A stretch of 64,000 bases of DNA. Origin: Effrenium voratum. Taxonomy: Eukaryota > Sar > Dinophyceae > Suessiales > Symbiodiniaceae. Made by a program: the position numbers and the translations under genes. This document shows, one piece after another, positions 26,344 to 36,263 of the stretch. Where the stretch lies: NCBI GenBank assembly GCA_963377175.1, contig CAUJNA010002179.1, forward strand, positions 297,501 through 361,500. Reading direction: 5' to 3'. How positions within the stretch are numbered: position 1 is the first letter of the stretch; every line of letters starts with the position of its first letter. Below the pieces are notes generated by a model. The model saw only the letters and a program-made list of their open reading frames with translations. It did no database searches and was not told where the DNA came from.

Positions 26344-26402
26344 ATAGTGTAAACTCACTTGCTTACGGCCATTATAAAATAAATTCTTTGAAAACGACTT
26401 AA
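26321..26402 (+). pseudogene. Out-of-frame tail of the polymerase
   Basis: After the A13 run the -1 frame encodes a short segment containing NSLAYGHYKI, which resembles the conserved end of Polinton-type polymerases, before a stop at 26400-26402. In the main frame the protein stops at 26341-26343. This may be a sequencing error in the homopolymer, a true mutation or a slippage site. Confidence 0.6.
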
Positions 26403-26428
26403 AGAAATATTGACTTAATATATTAAGA
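26396..26428 (+). promoter_or_regulatory. CTTAAAGA-class promoter-like box, copy 1
   Basis: A 33-nt box with two GACTTAA half-sites 15 nt apart, ending six bases before the ATG at 26435. It is identical over all 33 positions to 27186-27218. Confidence 0.65.
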
Positions 26429-26434
26429 GGAAAA

Positions 26435-27097
26435 ATGACACTGTTTAATTATAGTAAGTGTGAATGTTGTAATAATAAAAAGAATGATATTAATTTTACA
26501 TTGTATAACTTATTACCTGCTAATCTGTGTAATAAAATAAGTGAATATGATGTATATTGTAATCAATGCTGTATAACAAGAGACCTTGAAAAGTTGTTTG
26601 TTGAAGAATATAAGGATAAGGGATATACAAAGTTTCAATTAAAATTGAAATTCTTTATGAAATATCGAAAACGATTTCCTGTATATTTTTGTCATAAAAT
26701 TGATAGAGAGTCATTTGAAAAAGAACTTGATGAGTTTTTTAATAATAAAGATTTGATTAAAAGGTTTGGAGGAGAACTAAGCATTAAACCGTATAAATCA
26801 TTTGCTAAAGAATTTCGTGATTTGTTTGAAGAGATTGATTGGCATTTATTAAGCAAAGATAAAATAAACAAGGTCTTGAATGAATTTAGAATAACTAAAT
26901 ATCATGTATGGTATTACTACAACACTAAATATAAAGTATGTCTATTGCTGAATTTATTCTTTTGGGAATATATTTATTCAATAATAGGAAAAGACAATAT
27001 CAAATATATAGACATTGGTGATATTGATAAATATGTAGATTACATATTTGAAGACATATTGCCTGACTGTTATCTTAAATCCTTAATTCTTAATTGA
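26435..27097 (+). CDS. Zinc-binding protein, 220 aa (paralogue 1)
   Basis: It begins with CECCNNKK, then LYNLLPANLCNKISEY, then YCNQCC: two cysteine pairs around an F-box-like LP..L...I..Y helix. The rest is Lys/Phe/Tyr-rich and helical. The next gene has the same order (CYACCHFKK, LNLPNGIINNIIDY, VCENC), so the two are paralogues. Both have the same 33-nt box upstream and the same 21-nt motif downstream. Zinc plus the F-box-like helix could mean a ubiquitin-ligase adaptor, but I cannot confirm this. The box shared with the polymerase gene suggests early expression. Confidence 0.75.
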   Translation: MTLFNYSKCECCNNKKNDINFTLYNLLPANLCNKISEYDVYCNQCCITRDLEKLFVEEYKDKGYTKFQLKLKFFMKYRKRFPVYFCHKIDRESFEKELDEFFNNKDLIKRFGGELSIKPYKSFAKEFRDLFEEIDWHLLSKDKINKVLNEFRITKYHVWYYYNTKYKVCLLLNLFFWEYIYSIIGKDNIKYIDIGDIDKYVDYIFEDILPDCYLKSLILN

Positions 27098-27107
27098 AAT
27101 ATAATTA

Positions 27108-27128
27108 TAACATGTAAAATATTATATG
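27108..27128 (+). promoter_or_regulatory. Shared 21-nt downstream motif, copy 1
   Basis: TAACATGTAAAATATTATAT then G, 10 bases after the stop. It is identical to 27766-27786 after the second paralogue. Flanking TATAATTATA repeats could form a hairpin. A 3'-end signal is possible. Confidence 0.5.
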
Positions 27129-27185
27129 CTATAATTATACTATACTTATGGTTAGTTTCTTAATTTTTATTAATGCCTTAAAAAT

Positions 27186-27218
27186 GACTTAAAGAAATAT
27201 TGACTTAATATATTAAGA
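27186..27218 (+). promoter_or_regulatory. CTTAAAGA-class promoter-like box, copy 2
   Basis: Identical 33-nt copy of 26396-26428, ending five bases before the ATG at 27224. Being so close to the ATG, it may include the transcription start. Confidence 0.65.
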
Positions 27219-27223
27219 TAGAA

Positions 27224-27751
27224 ATGAACGGTGATAAAATCAATAATTATATCAATAAAAAATGCTATGCTTGTTGTCACTTCAAAAAAGAAAATATGGA
27301 ATTGTATAAATTAAATTTACCTAATGGAATAATAAATAATATTATTGATTATTCAATGGATGAAGAATATGTATGTGAAAATTGTAAAACCTGGAGAGAT
27401 AACCAAGCTATAATCAAATGTTTGTTGAGATTAAAAGGAAGACATAATATAAATGTAGAAGATGACATTTTGATATTTTTAACTGTGTATAAATTACCAC
27501 CTTACGTTTATGTTAAACAGTTTCTTAAAATCAGTAAGAAAAAATATGAAATGATTTATGATATATTAAGGATGTTGTGTCATAGTCAAAAGAAAGGAGA
27601 TGATATTAAAGAATATATCAAATATTATATTGAAATTTATAAAAAGTTTAATGTTAAAAATACAGTGAGAGACATTAATATTATTTTTAAAATGATGTAT
27701 GAAATAAATGAGATTTGTCAATTAAATTATTATCCTGTACTGAAATTATAA
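27224..27751 (+). CDS. Zinc-binding protein, 175 aa (paralogue 2)
   Basis: It has the same plan as the preceding gene: CYACCHFKKENMELYKL, then LPNGIINNIIDYSMDEE, then YVCENCKTWRD. Four to five cysteines could bind one zinc ion around an F-box-like helix. The C-terminal half is helical and Lys/Tyr-rich and differs more from paralogue 1, so the duplication is old in the coding part. The regulatory box is nevertheless kept identical, which implies selection or gene conversion there. It is the last gene before the right TIR. Function unknown. Confidence 0.75.
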   Translation: MNGDKINNYINKKCYACCHFKKENMELYKLNLPNGIINNIIDYSMDEEYVCENCKTWRDNQAIIKCLLRLKGRHNINVEDDILIFLTVYKLPPYVYVKQFLKISKKKYEMIYDILRMLCHSQKKGDDIKEYIKYYIEIYKKFNVKNTVRDINIIFKMMYEINEICQLNYYPVLKL

Positions 27752-27765
27752 TCATACTATAATAA

Positions 27766-27786
27766 TAACATGTAAAATATTATATG
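27766..27786 (+). promoter_or_regulatory. Shared 21-nt downstream motif, copy 2
   Basis: Identical to 27108-27128. Its last seven bases belong to the right terminal inverted repeat, so the repeat border runs through it. Confidence 0.5.
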
Positions 27787-28201
27787 TTATAATTGTAATA
27801 TATTTATCGTTTGTAAAGATTGAATTATTATAATTTGCTTATCTCTTTCAAAGTGCGTTGTTTAGACTTGGCATGCTTCTTCAATTTTTTCGTGCTTTGG
27901 CTGTTTGTTTTTGTTTTGTTTGATACTCTTATGATATTTTTTGTTAGTATGTTGCTTTGATTTTTGTTGATGTGTGTTTTTGAGTTTGGGTTCTTTGATG
28001 ATTTAGAGTGTTGCTGTTTTGTTGGTATGCTTGTTTGAATTATTTAATGTTGCATGCTGTGATTAAATATTTTTGTTGCTGGTTGTGATTATTTTTTTTG
28101 TTTGCTTGTTGTTCTGGATTTTGTTTTCTGTTTGTTGTGTTGCTGTTGGAGAAAAAATAGTAGAAAGAATAATTCTTTGAATTCTCCTTTTACTATTTTT
28201 T
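27780..28201. repeat. Right terminal inverted repeat of the viral element
   Basis: Reverse complement of 6646-7066 at about 99% identity. It ends in TTTTTT at 28196-28201, followed by CCCCC of the host. No gene inside. Confidence 0.95.
28152..28201. repeat. Terminal palindrome at right tip
   Basis: A mirror copy of the left 50-nt palindrome with 11-bp outer arms. The asymmetric inner part has the same orientation relative to the end as on the left. Confidence 0.8.
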
Positions 28202-28532
28202 CCCCCTCCTCCCCCCAAACCCCCCAGTTGCCTGAAGACCATACGCGACCGACCCGTGGCACTGTTCGCAGTTGGCGATACGTCTCGTGTGGCAAAGACT
28301 TGGCGCGTCTGGTCGGCGAATGTGCTGAAGTCTAGACAGAGTCACGCCCCATTCTGTCACACATGTAGCGAACTGGTGAATTTGTATTCCTTGTGACAGT
28401 TTGCGCTCGCAGCGGTTCACGCCCTTAGCATAATAGCTCCGGAGCAAGCAAGGTACCCACGGCCGTGTCAAGCCCCTTCTTTTCTCTTGAGCGGCGGCGG
28501 ATCGCATGGCTGAAGTGAACGCTGATCCCCAC

Positions 28533-28653
28533 CTAGGTCCTCCAATAAAAAAAGATTAGAATAAGGGTACCCTTTTTTTCTGTGGTCTACTTTAGTAGGG
28601 GACTCCTCCCCAAAACAAGTTGGTGAGAAAGGGCACCTAGCTGGGGGACCTAG
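28533..28653. repeat. MITE-like family C copy
   Basis: CTAGGTCCTCCAATA at the left and CTGGGGGACCTAG at the right form the terminal inverted repeats. It lies 330 bp from the right end of the viral element. Confidence 0.75.
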
Positions 28654-29325
28654 CCACCCACCCCAAAAAGTGGCGTTGCATGAGGCGTGCTTTATCCACA
28701 TTGCGCGCCAATCTGGGCTTGGTTTCTATTGGACGTGTCGACATGTCATTTACATGGAGATTTATGGCCACCCACGATTTTGGAGGGCGGTCCTCATCAA
28801 TAGTCATACCTATATATTTGGATCCACCTGAGGGACCTCGACATTGATTCTACACCCCCACTCTGTAGTATCTCAGTAATAGGATACAAAATACAAAGCT
28901 TTTACCTTGAAATCTCGACTGGAAATGGGAACCAATGACAAAACCAGCAGGATCTGTTGAACCGGCGAAGACCAATCTAAACTGTTGATGTTCCGCAGGT
29001 GGAGCATCTAAAATGAAGTCCCAAAAACCATCGGATGGTAAGTGCGTAGCCCCAGGTTGGGATCCTCAATGAACCTCAGTCTAACCTCAAATGAGGTCCA
29101 ATCAAGCCTTGAGGGATGCTCCCAAACTGGAAGGGCGGAAAACCCAAAGAATCCAATCTCAGATAGCATTTAACAGACAAAAAAGGAAGATATGTTCCGA
29201 TTCTGGTCCATATAGGGGTAGGATGTTAAAATAACTCGGGACCCCAAATGGTGGACATCAGAGTTTGGTGTAAATTTACGTCCCCCAATCATTTGGGAGG
29301 GTATTCCTTATGCAATTTCTACCCA

Positions 29326-29449
29326 TACTGTGGATGGAAGAAAACCTGCACCACCTAAGAAACCCTGGAATGGTGATTCCGCTGCAAACACAACAAACAA
29401 TAGCTTCCCATGGTTTCAAAGTGGTGCAGGATGTTGTCCATCCACAGTA
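29326..29449. repeat. MITE-like family A copy
   Basis: Terminal repeats TACTGTGGATGGAAG and TTGTCCATCCACAGTA. Interior with CTGCACCACCTAAGAAACCC and ACAACAAACAATAGC. Confidence 0.8.
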
Positions 29450-31743
29450 TGTAGTCTACCCTAAATATTAGATTGTTTTGTCTGCGCAAGTTGTACATGC
29501 AAACTACGATCGCGGGAGCCACGCAAAGTAGTAAACGTCCACCGTCTACGGAGATCGCGCGGGAATGCTAAAATGCATCTGCTGCCTGAAAAAGCTGTCT
29601 TTTTTGGGGTGCTTCAGAAAAGCCTGGTGTCTCCAACAGTCAAACTTTCTTGGCGCGGCCGTAACTCTCCATGGCAAAGCTGTACTCGTTCAAGGTAGTG
29701 ATGCTCATATACTTCTGCTGCGAATCTTCACACTTGAGAAGCCCTCTCCAAACAACACCCTTCGGAAGCTCACAAAAATGCAAGACTCTTTCGGTTCGGA
29801 GGAACGTTTGGACACGATTCTGCAGGTTGGTCGCGATTCTACAGGTTTGTTTGCCGGAAGAACTCGCCCAGCACCTGCAGTTCGGCCAAGCGAGTCCTTT
29901 GGCGCACGTCTTCCGGCGCGATCTCAAGTGCTATCTCTCTGACTGACAAATCTCGGTCCAATCTCTCGAGCGACCTCCTTGTGAACCCTTTTGCGAAATA
30001 TCTCAAGCAAATGTACCGGAAAAATCCTGCGCCATGTTGTCGGGCACAATACACCCCTTGAATTGCTTCGATGTTGATGTAAAAACGAGTCTCAACCAGT
30101 TCAGACTAATTTCTGCATTGGTCGAAGACCAGATAACTGAATATGGGGACCGTCCGTAATTGCGTGTCCAAAACTTATGAACTGCGAAAGGCCGGCGATT
30201 GGACCGCGAAAGAGCAACACAAGTATCGTGATTTTAGGTCCATGTGCTTCGATCGGGGTTCCGACGCACGTCTCGCTCATTTTGAGTGCACGGGCTCGCA
30301 CAAAAAATATCCTCCAATCTTGACGTTGATTTCGTTTGCGCAGGCCCAGGCTGCGCGTTCCGAATCTGCTTTCTGGCAAGGGTTGGAAGCTGCAAACCGA
30401 AGGTTCGCCGCCGAATTCCGCGCTTGGACCGCGGTTGGACGGCGATTGCACGGCGATTGGACGAGTTCCACCAGTAAGCCTCTGCCCAGTTCCTTTCTTC
30501 CTGTGTCCTGGTGTGGATGGAGGAAGCCCAGCGCTTGAGACAAGACGACGAAAAACAACACACAAACAGCAGCGATGCTCAATGCTCCTCCGCGATTGGA
30601 CCCTGTGAGATTGCGATTGCATCGCGATCCGGCGATTGGCGCTGGTTTGCTTACGCCGTAGGCCACCTCAACGGTGACCAGTTGCCAGAGACCATCCGCG
30701 GGGAAGCGCAGAGGCCTTTCAACCTCAGCGCCTTGGCGCGACGAGACGGCCGCACCCGGAATCTTTGGCACCTCTTCCGCCGGATACGTCCAAACAAAGT
30801 CACGCTGTCTCTCAAAGCGGTGGACCGCCCCTTTTGGGGCAAACCCTGAGGCTGATTGGCTTCAAACACAGGGTACTCTTTCACCTTCGTTAGGGAATCT
30901 GAAACGAAGCGATCCCCTGATGTTGGGACATATCCACTGGTTTTCAGCCCGCAGCCTTTGGTCCCGCATTCAGCTTGAGCTCCACTCATTTTCTCCCATG
31001 CACGCGTATCCGGTCTATGGTCCCCACCTCCAAATACCTGCTCTCTGTTGCCTGTCGGGGTGTTTTTGGTGGGGGTGCTGATGTCAACTCTTGAGTCCAA
31101 AAGGTGTATACCCTAGAAATTGGGGCGCCACGTTTTCCATCAGGGTTCGCAGGCTATTTGGAGCTGGGCGAGAAAACAAATCAGCCTGGACCAACTTGGC
31201 TTCCCGAGCTCTCAATCGGAAGCGCCATCCAAATCTGATTTGTCTCGACTCTCCCGCCTGGTGCGGGGGCCTATGGGTGAAAGCCTTGCTCCCTTGAAGG
31301 CGCTGATGGGCGCCCTGTGGCTTTTTTGGCCTAAGCCGCACAAGGCAACGGCTCATCTTAGGAAAGCGGAGCGCTCCTTTGCGGCACAGGAAGCTGGAAT
31401 CTTAAAGTGACGAAGACTGGTCAAGCAACTCCCTTCGTGGGTCATCATGCTTCTCTTAGGGTGATGATGGTTGTCTAATTCTCCATGAAAGGGTCCATAA
31501 CCATCCATAGCAACCACCAGTTGCTTACTGGTCTTTTACCGTGTCTATGGCTCAGCCACTCAAACAAAACAAGTCCCCTTTGTGCATTCTCCAGCCGGAT
31601 CCTTCCGGACGCGGAACTCCGAATCGCTCGGACGTCGAATCGCGGGCCGAAGGACGTTCTGTACACGTCACACGCGAAACCCAAAAGGCGTCTCCCCTTT
31701 TCCGGGCGTCAATTGCAAACCTGCCGAAACCTGCCCAGGAAGG

Positions 31744-31860
31744 CTTGCTTGACGTTGGAACGGGAGCAACCATGCAAATCTTAGCAGTCAAGCGGATTTG
31801 GATTTCAACCTTCATGAAACACCATCATGTAAAATGCTTCCCAACAACCACCATGGAAGC
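31744..31860. repeat. Dispersed repeat F copy
   Basis: GCTTGACGTTGGAACGGGAG, then a segment ending TTCCCAACAACCACCATGG. Same block order as the copies near 4075 and 40733. Confidence 0.5.
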
Positions 31861-32089
31861 GCGATCCGGATCTTTTTTTCCTGAGAGCCGGATCTTTCGA
31901 GACGGGCGGTCCGCCCGAGAAACGGGATCCCCGACCCCCAAGACGGGGCGCGCCGGCGAACTCCGGCTCCGTCTCACGCCTTGCTCCAAAGGCCTGGCAG
32001 CGCGCGCAACGGGGGAATGAAGGGACCTGGACCCTCACACTGCCTATGTTTTTTTATTTTTATTTTAGTATGAGTATATAACCAAAAAC

Positions 32090-32120
<31 letters not shown>

Positions 32121-32700
32121 TAGGGCAACAACCCAGTCTTTAGTTGGAATTGCAAGGGTGTAGGGAGCCCCACAGGGGAAGGAGCACTTTGACGGTGAAC
32201 ATATATCCCCTCTTAGGATATGGATTTGCCCACATGGAAGATATCCTCCCTCCCACAAACATAGCGCCTGACGGGGGGTCCCTTCAAAAGGAAACTCATC
32301 TTCTAGGTACCTCCCCACCAGCGGACCGCAGGTTTTAGTCGTTGGTTCCACTTACCAGGGTTCCATTTTGGGGTGACCCGATTTTGACCCACACCCATAT
32401 ATGCCCCAGTGCCTCCTGGGCTGTTTTACTGGGCTGCCCATGGTGTCCGTTGGTTACTCTCGCGCAACGCTGGAAGCTCTCTCCCAAAAGGGTGCCCCGG
32501 GCCACAAAGCGAATCGCTCTTTTGGACCAAATCAAGTGCATGGCCGATTTTTTTGTGCCTCCACTTTTGTCTTTTTTCTCCGAAAAGGGTTGAACCGCCT
32601 AACTTGGGTGTTCCACCTCTACAACCCACGTAGGCTACCATGGCTCTTCTCGGGCACTACCGCCCTCCCCGATACCAACCAGTTATAGCCATGGTCATAA

Positions 32701-32822
32701 TGTTGACAATAAACCCGTCCCATTAAGGGGGGTGTTCCCTCCAAAAGTGATGACTCCCCACTAAAAAGGGACACCCCCCCCCCGGAGTAATCAACCACGG
32801 GTTTATTAACCCGCGGTTAACA
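32701..32822. repeat. MITE-like family D copy
   Basis: It starts TGTTGACAATAAACCCG and ends with CGGGTTTATTAA, then CCCGCGGTTAACA, a clear terminal inverted repeat. It is paired with 1359-1486. Confidence 0.75.
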
Positions 32823-34480
32823 TTAACCTTCCTGACGCTGCTTGAACACAAAAAGGGCGGGTCTCCTTCCAACTCGTCCTCCCTGCCTTCCAGCTGAGAA
32901 CTTGTCTGGGCCACGTGCTACGAAATCCGCGAGTCTCGCACCGAACTCAGAAACCCAACGGAATGATTCGATTCCCCAACGTAAAGAACCAACAAACCTA
33001 TGCCTTCACCCATGGCTTCATTTCGCGGTGCAGAATTTCCCCCACCTGGACTCTTAAACTACCCATATAAAAACAGGAGCCTCCATCGTAGCAAAAAAAT
33101 ATGCCTCCCCCCTGGTTCGATACACAAATCGACGTTGTAGCGTTGTTTCCTCCACAATTGCTTTCGAGCATGTTTTTCGGAGTCGAGCGGAAATCAAGTT
33201 CGGTAGTTTCATAGTCTTTCACAGGGGCGAGTTTGGGAAGAGTCATCAACGAAACGAGCGCAAAGAAAGTGCAAAACGAGCGCAAATCGGCACAAAACAA
33301 GTGCAAAACGTGCAAACGAGCGAAAATTTAAAATATGGTACCGGGAATGGGTTCCGAGCGATTCTTGTTGAATCGTACAATTAATTTAAAGTTGTCACGA
33401 GCAGAACAAATGAGCAAAACATAATGTATCAATGGAGGCTGCAGGAAGGGATTTCACCCTGTTATTTTGGGGCAATAACCAATTGTTAAGGGCATTCTGG
33501 AGGGTATAGGCATCCGCAGTATGACCCACTGCTGACATGTTCCAAGGGCCAGTGCTGTTGCAAGGGCCACGCATATTGCCTGCTCCGATGCAGCGGTTGA
33601 AGTGATGCTCGAAATCCTTGGGCGGCATGCTCTGCGCCACCTGCCGTCAGCTTCCACGACCCTTCTTTCGACCCCAAACACACCGTCAGGTTTCCCCAAA
33701 GCGGGTTATAGGGCAGCCTTTAAGGTTGGTTTAAAGGGAAGCCGAGGGAAACACAAATCCATTTTGGGGGTTGCCCTATCTTAACATAATTGTATGCCCC
33801 CAATTTACTGGTTTTGACTTTGGATTCCGTCCAAGGAACCCCCATGGCAGCAGCTCCCTCTTTCTCTATGAAAATCTACCCAGCAGGGACTCCCTTAAAG
33901 CATGGACACCTCCCGTTTGCTGGCTCTGTTGCTCGTAAGAGAAACGAGCTCAACCTCATGTGCAATTTGTAGCAAACACAAGGGCTATAAGCTCCAACTC
34001 CACAAATGCGCGCGATGTGCCTGCTTGAATGTCAACCCTGGATCTAAGTAAAACTCGTCCTTTCAATTGTTCCCAAAGTGATAAACTCCCACTGAAAGGA
34101 GGACACTCCCCGATCAAACTCAACCAAACGTTTCCGGGCTGTCCATGTTCATATCCCCTGCTACAAGTTGAAGAACCCAACCACCAAAAACCAAAAAAAC
34201 ATCTAACATTTGGTTTAAATGGAAACCCAACCCACTAAGCCAAGAAGCCAAGGAACGAACCGGACGGCAGCGAACCAAGGTTTGATCCGGCCTGCTTGAG
34301 CATTTCCACGTCCCCCGACTTGAAGCACTCCTCTCACCCAGTGCAGCGCTGCGCATCAAATTGGATTTTGAAGGGACACCAAAAGAAAACACTTGGTTGC
34401 TGCAACGCCCCCCCTGCAAAAAGTTGACCACTTTTTGGGGGTTTAGTGGAAAACACAACTACTGGGTGCCGAAACCCAAC

Positions 34481-34620
34481 TACTGTGGATGGACGAAATC
34501 CATTTCGCACCACGCAAGACACCAGGCTTGAAACCATAACGTTTGTTGTTATTCACAGGGAATCATATCATTCACCGGGGTTTCTTAGGTGGTGGTGCAG
34601 GAGTTCGTCCATCCACAGTA
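34481..34620. repeat. MITE-like family A copy
   Basis: TACTGTGGATGGACGAAATC at the left and GAGTTCGTCCATCCACAGTA at the right, 140 bp. One of the best-preserved copies. Confidence 0.85.
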
Positions 34621-35316
34621 TTAACAAGATTATGGGCTGATAATCCTACTTTTGATGGGTGAACTGGGTGCCGAAACCCTCACAATTCCAACGATTAACA
34701 AGATTATGGGGTGATATTCCTATTTTCAATAGGTAGTTTGAAGGCCCAGGTGTGTCTTTTTTGGGCGAGCCCCAATGGATGTTGATTGTCCCGTTGGTTT
34801 CCCCAAGACCCAAAAGCAAGTTGGATATCAACAGAAAGACACACACTTAAACAAACAAACCCCGTTCCAAGTTTGAGGCAACCCTTCATCTTCCTGGTTC
34901 ATAAACTGGGTCACCTCCTCCGCATTTGTTTCAGCCCCGAACGAGCAAAGGTCGTGATCGACCTGTTCTAGGTTTCATGGAAGCCGTCTCAGTAGCGAAA
35001 GATCCCAGCTAAACAACCAACAGGGAAAGTAAAAGATATCTTCTGGCTGAAACGCAAATGGAAGTGTTGGTTTTGCGACCAGAAACGGCTTTGTCAGTTT
35101 AAGGCGACCCCAACATGCTCCTTTTGGGAAAAAGCCTGGAACATGGGGCATAAGACCAACAGTAGAACCCACCTATGTCGAGCCAAAGCGACCAAACGGC
35201 CTAGGCTAAACGCCGTCGATCTCTCCTGCAGCTCCTTGGGCAAACTTTCAAAGACCTGCCGAGAGCCGAGCCGAAGCGGGGTCTCGGAGCGGTGTCTTAG
35301 ACGTAGGGGGAGCTGT

Positions 35317-35450
35317 CATAGGGGGCTGGGGGGGAAGGGAGGGGGGGGGGGAAGGAAGCCCAAGTAAGCTTCCTAAATAAGGCCTTAGCATAGGCTTCAC
35401 AAGGGCTTATTTGGGCTCCCTCCCTCTCCCCTCCCTCCCCCCAGCCTCTA
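35317..35450. repeat. GC-rich inverted-repeat element (family E)
   Basis: GGGGGCTGGGGGG and a G-run at the left mirror CCTCCCTCCCCCCAGCC at the right, with inner arms around AAGCCCAA and TTGGGCT. A related sequence begins at 42133. The G-run may be error-prone. Confidence 0.6.
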
Positions 35451-36162
35451 TGAAACTGGCAGTGCGCCAACAGAGAGGTACAGTTGGCATGATTTCAAGG
35501 GAAAAGGTGGACCACAACTCGGGTTCCACGTGCTCAGTGATTGTTACTACGTGAGGAGAAACTTCTTTTGCAATTCCAAAGTGGAAGCCCCACCCAAGCA
35601 CTACTTCTTGGCCCAAATCTCGGGTACACAAAAAGAATATGTTCCGGTTCTGGTCCATATTCAGCCTACCACTTCAGGAGACCTGGCCTGTTGAAATAAT
35701 TTTGCATCTGTTCACCCAGGATTAATATCGCCCAAGGACCCACCAAAGTCGTGTCAAAACTGGAAAATGTGGACCCCAAAAAACAACTCCTTTGGCTTCC
35801 CTGTAAAACCACAAACGGAAAAGGGGTACCCTTCGCCTCAAGAAAATCAAACTCCACCTGGAGTTTGGGGCATGAACGGATCACCACTTGGACACCAGTT
35901 GGATGGCTCAGTTGGTTGCCTCATTCCCTGAGAGCCAGACTCCATTTCGATTCCCTTTCAGACACCCAACGCCATGATTCGATTCTCCTCCAAATACTCA
36001 TGCCATTGGCATGACCCCCTGTATTTTGAGATGAAGGAGGAGAATCGAGCCAACCCCCTTCCATGGCCCTAAAACAAAGCTTCTGGCTTCCTTCCCACGG
36101 CGCGGGTCCCCCGTGGACTGAGTTCGCAAAGCCACGGTACGACCCCACACAAGGCCTGAAAG

Positions 36163-36263
36163 ATCTGGAGTCTCCTTCTGACCCGAAATAAAAAATGGGT
36201 CCATGACTTTTGACATTTGGGTAGCGACCCCATGTCTGAAGGGTCATATGGAGATTCCAGGCA
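36163..36263. repeat. MITE-like family B copy
   Basis: CTGGAGTCTCCTTCTGACCC at the left and GGGTCATATGGAGATTCCAG at the right. A second, half copy follows at about 36325-36395. Confidence 0.65.

Larger units (their letters stand above)
6646..28201. mobile_element. Integrated Polinton-like virus (Maverick-type element)
   Basis: A 21.6 kb AT-rich island is bounded by about 421-bp inverted repeats. It encodes a protein-primed family B polymerase, RVE integrase, packaging ATPase, major and minor capsid proteins, S74 fibre and lipase, plus about sixteen small proteins. This combination defines the Polinton/Maverick and PLV group of integrating DNA viruses. No introns are seen and nearly every frame is open. 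CCCCC precedes the left end and follows the right end, a possible 5-bp target duplication, but it lies in C-rich DNA and is therefore weak. Base composition contrasts sharply with both flanks. I expect a provirus that can excise or be replicated, but activity cannot be shown from sequence. Confidence 0.95.

Noticed and set aside
30101..31100. Overlapping 110-170 aa frames on both strands
   Set aside because: High GC lowers stop density; no domain, splice border or consistent strand is seen.
35896..35960. tRNA gene
   Set aside because: TGGCTCAGTTGG and TTTCGATTCCC resemble A and B boxes, but no acceptor stem or full cloverleaf can be drawn. At most it is a tRNA-derived SINE remnant.
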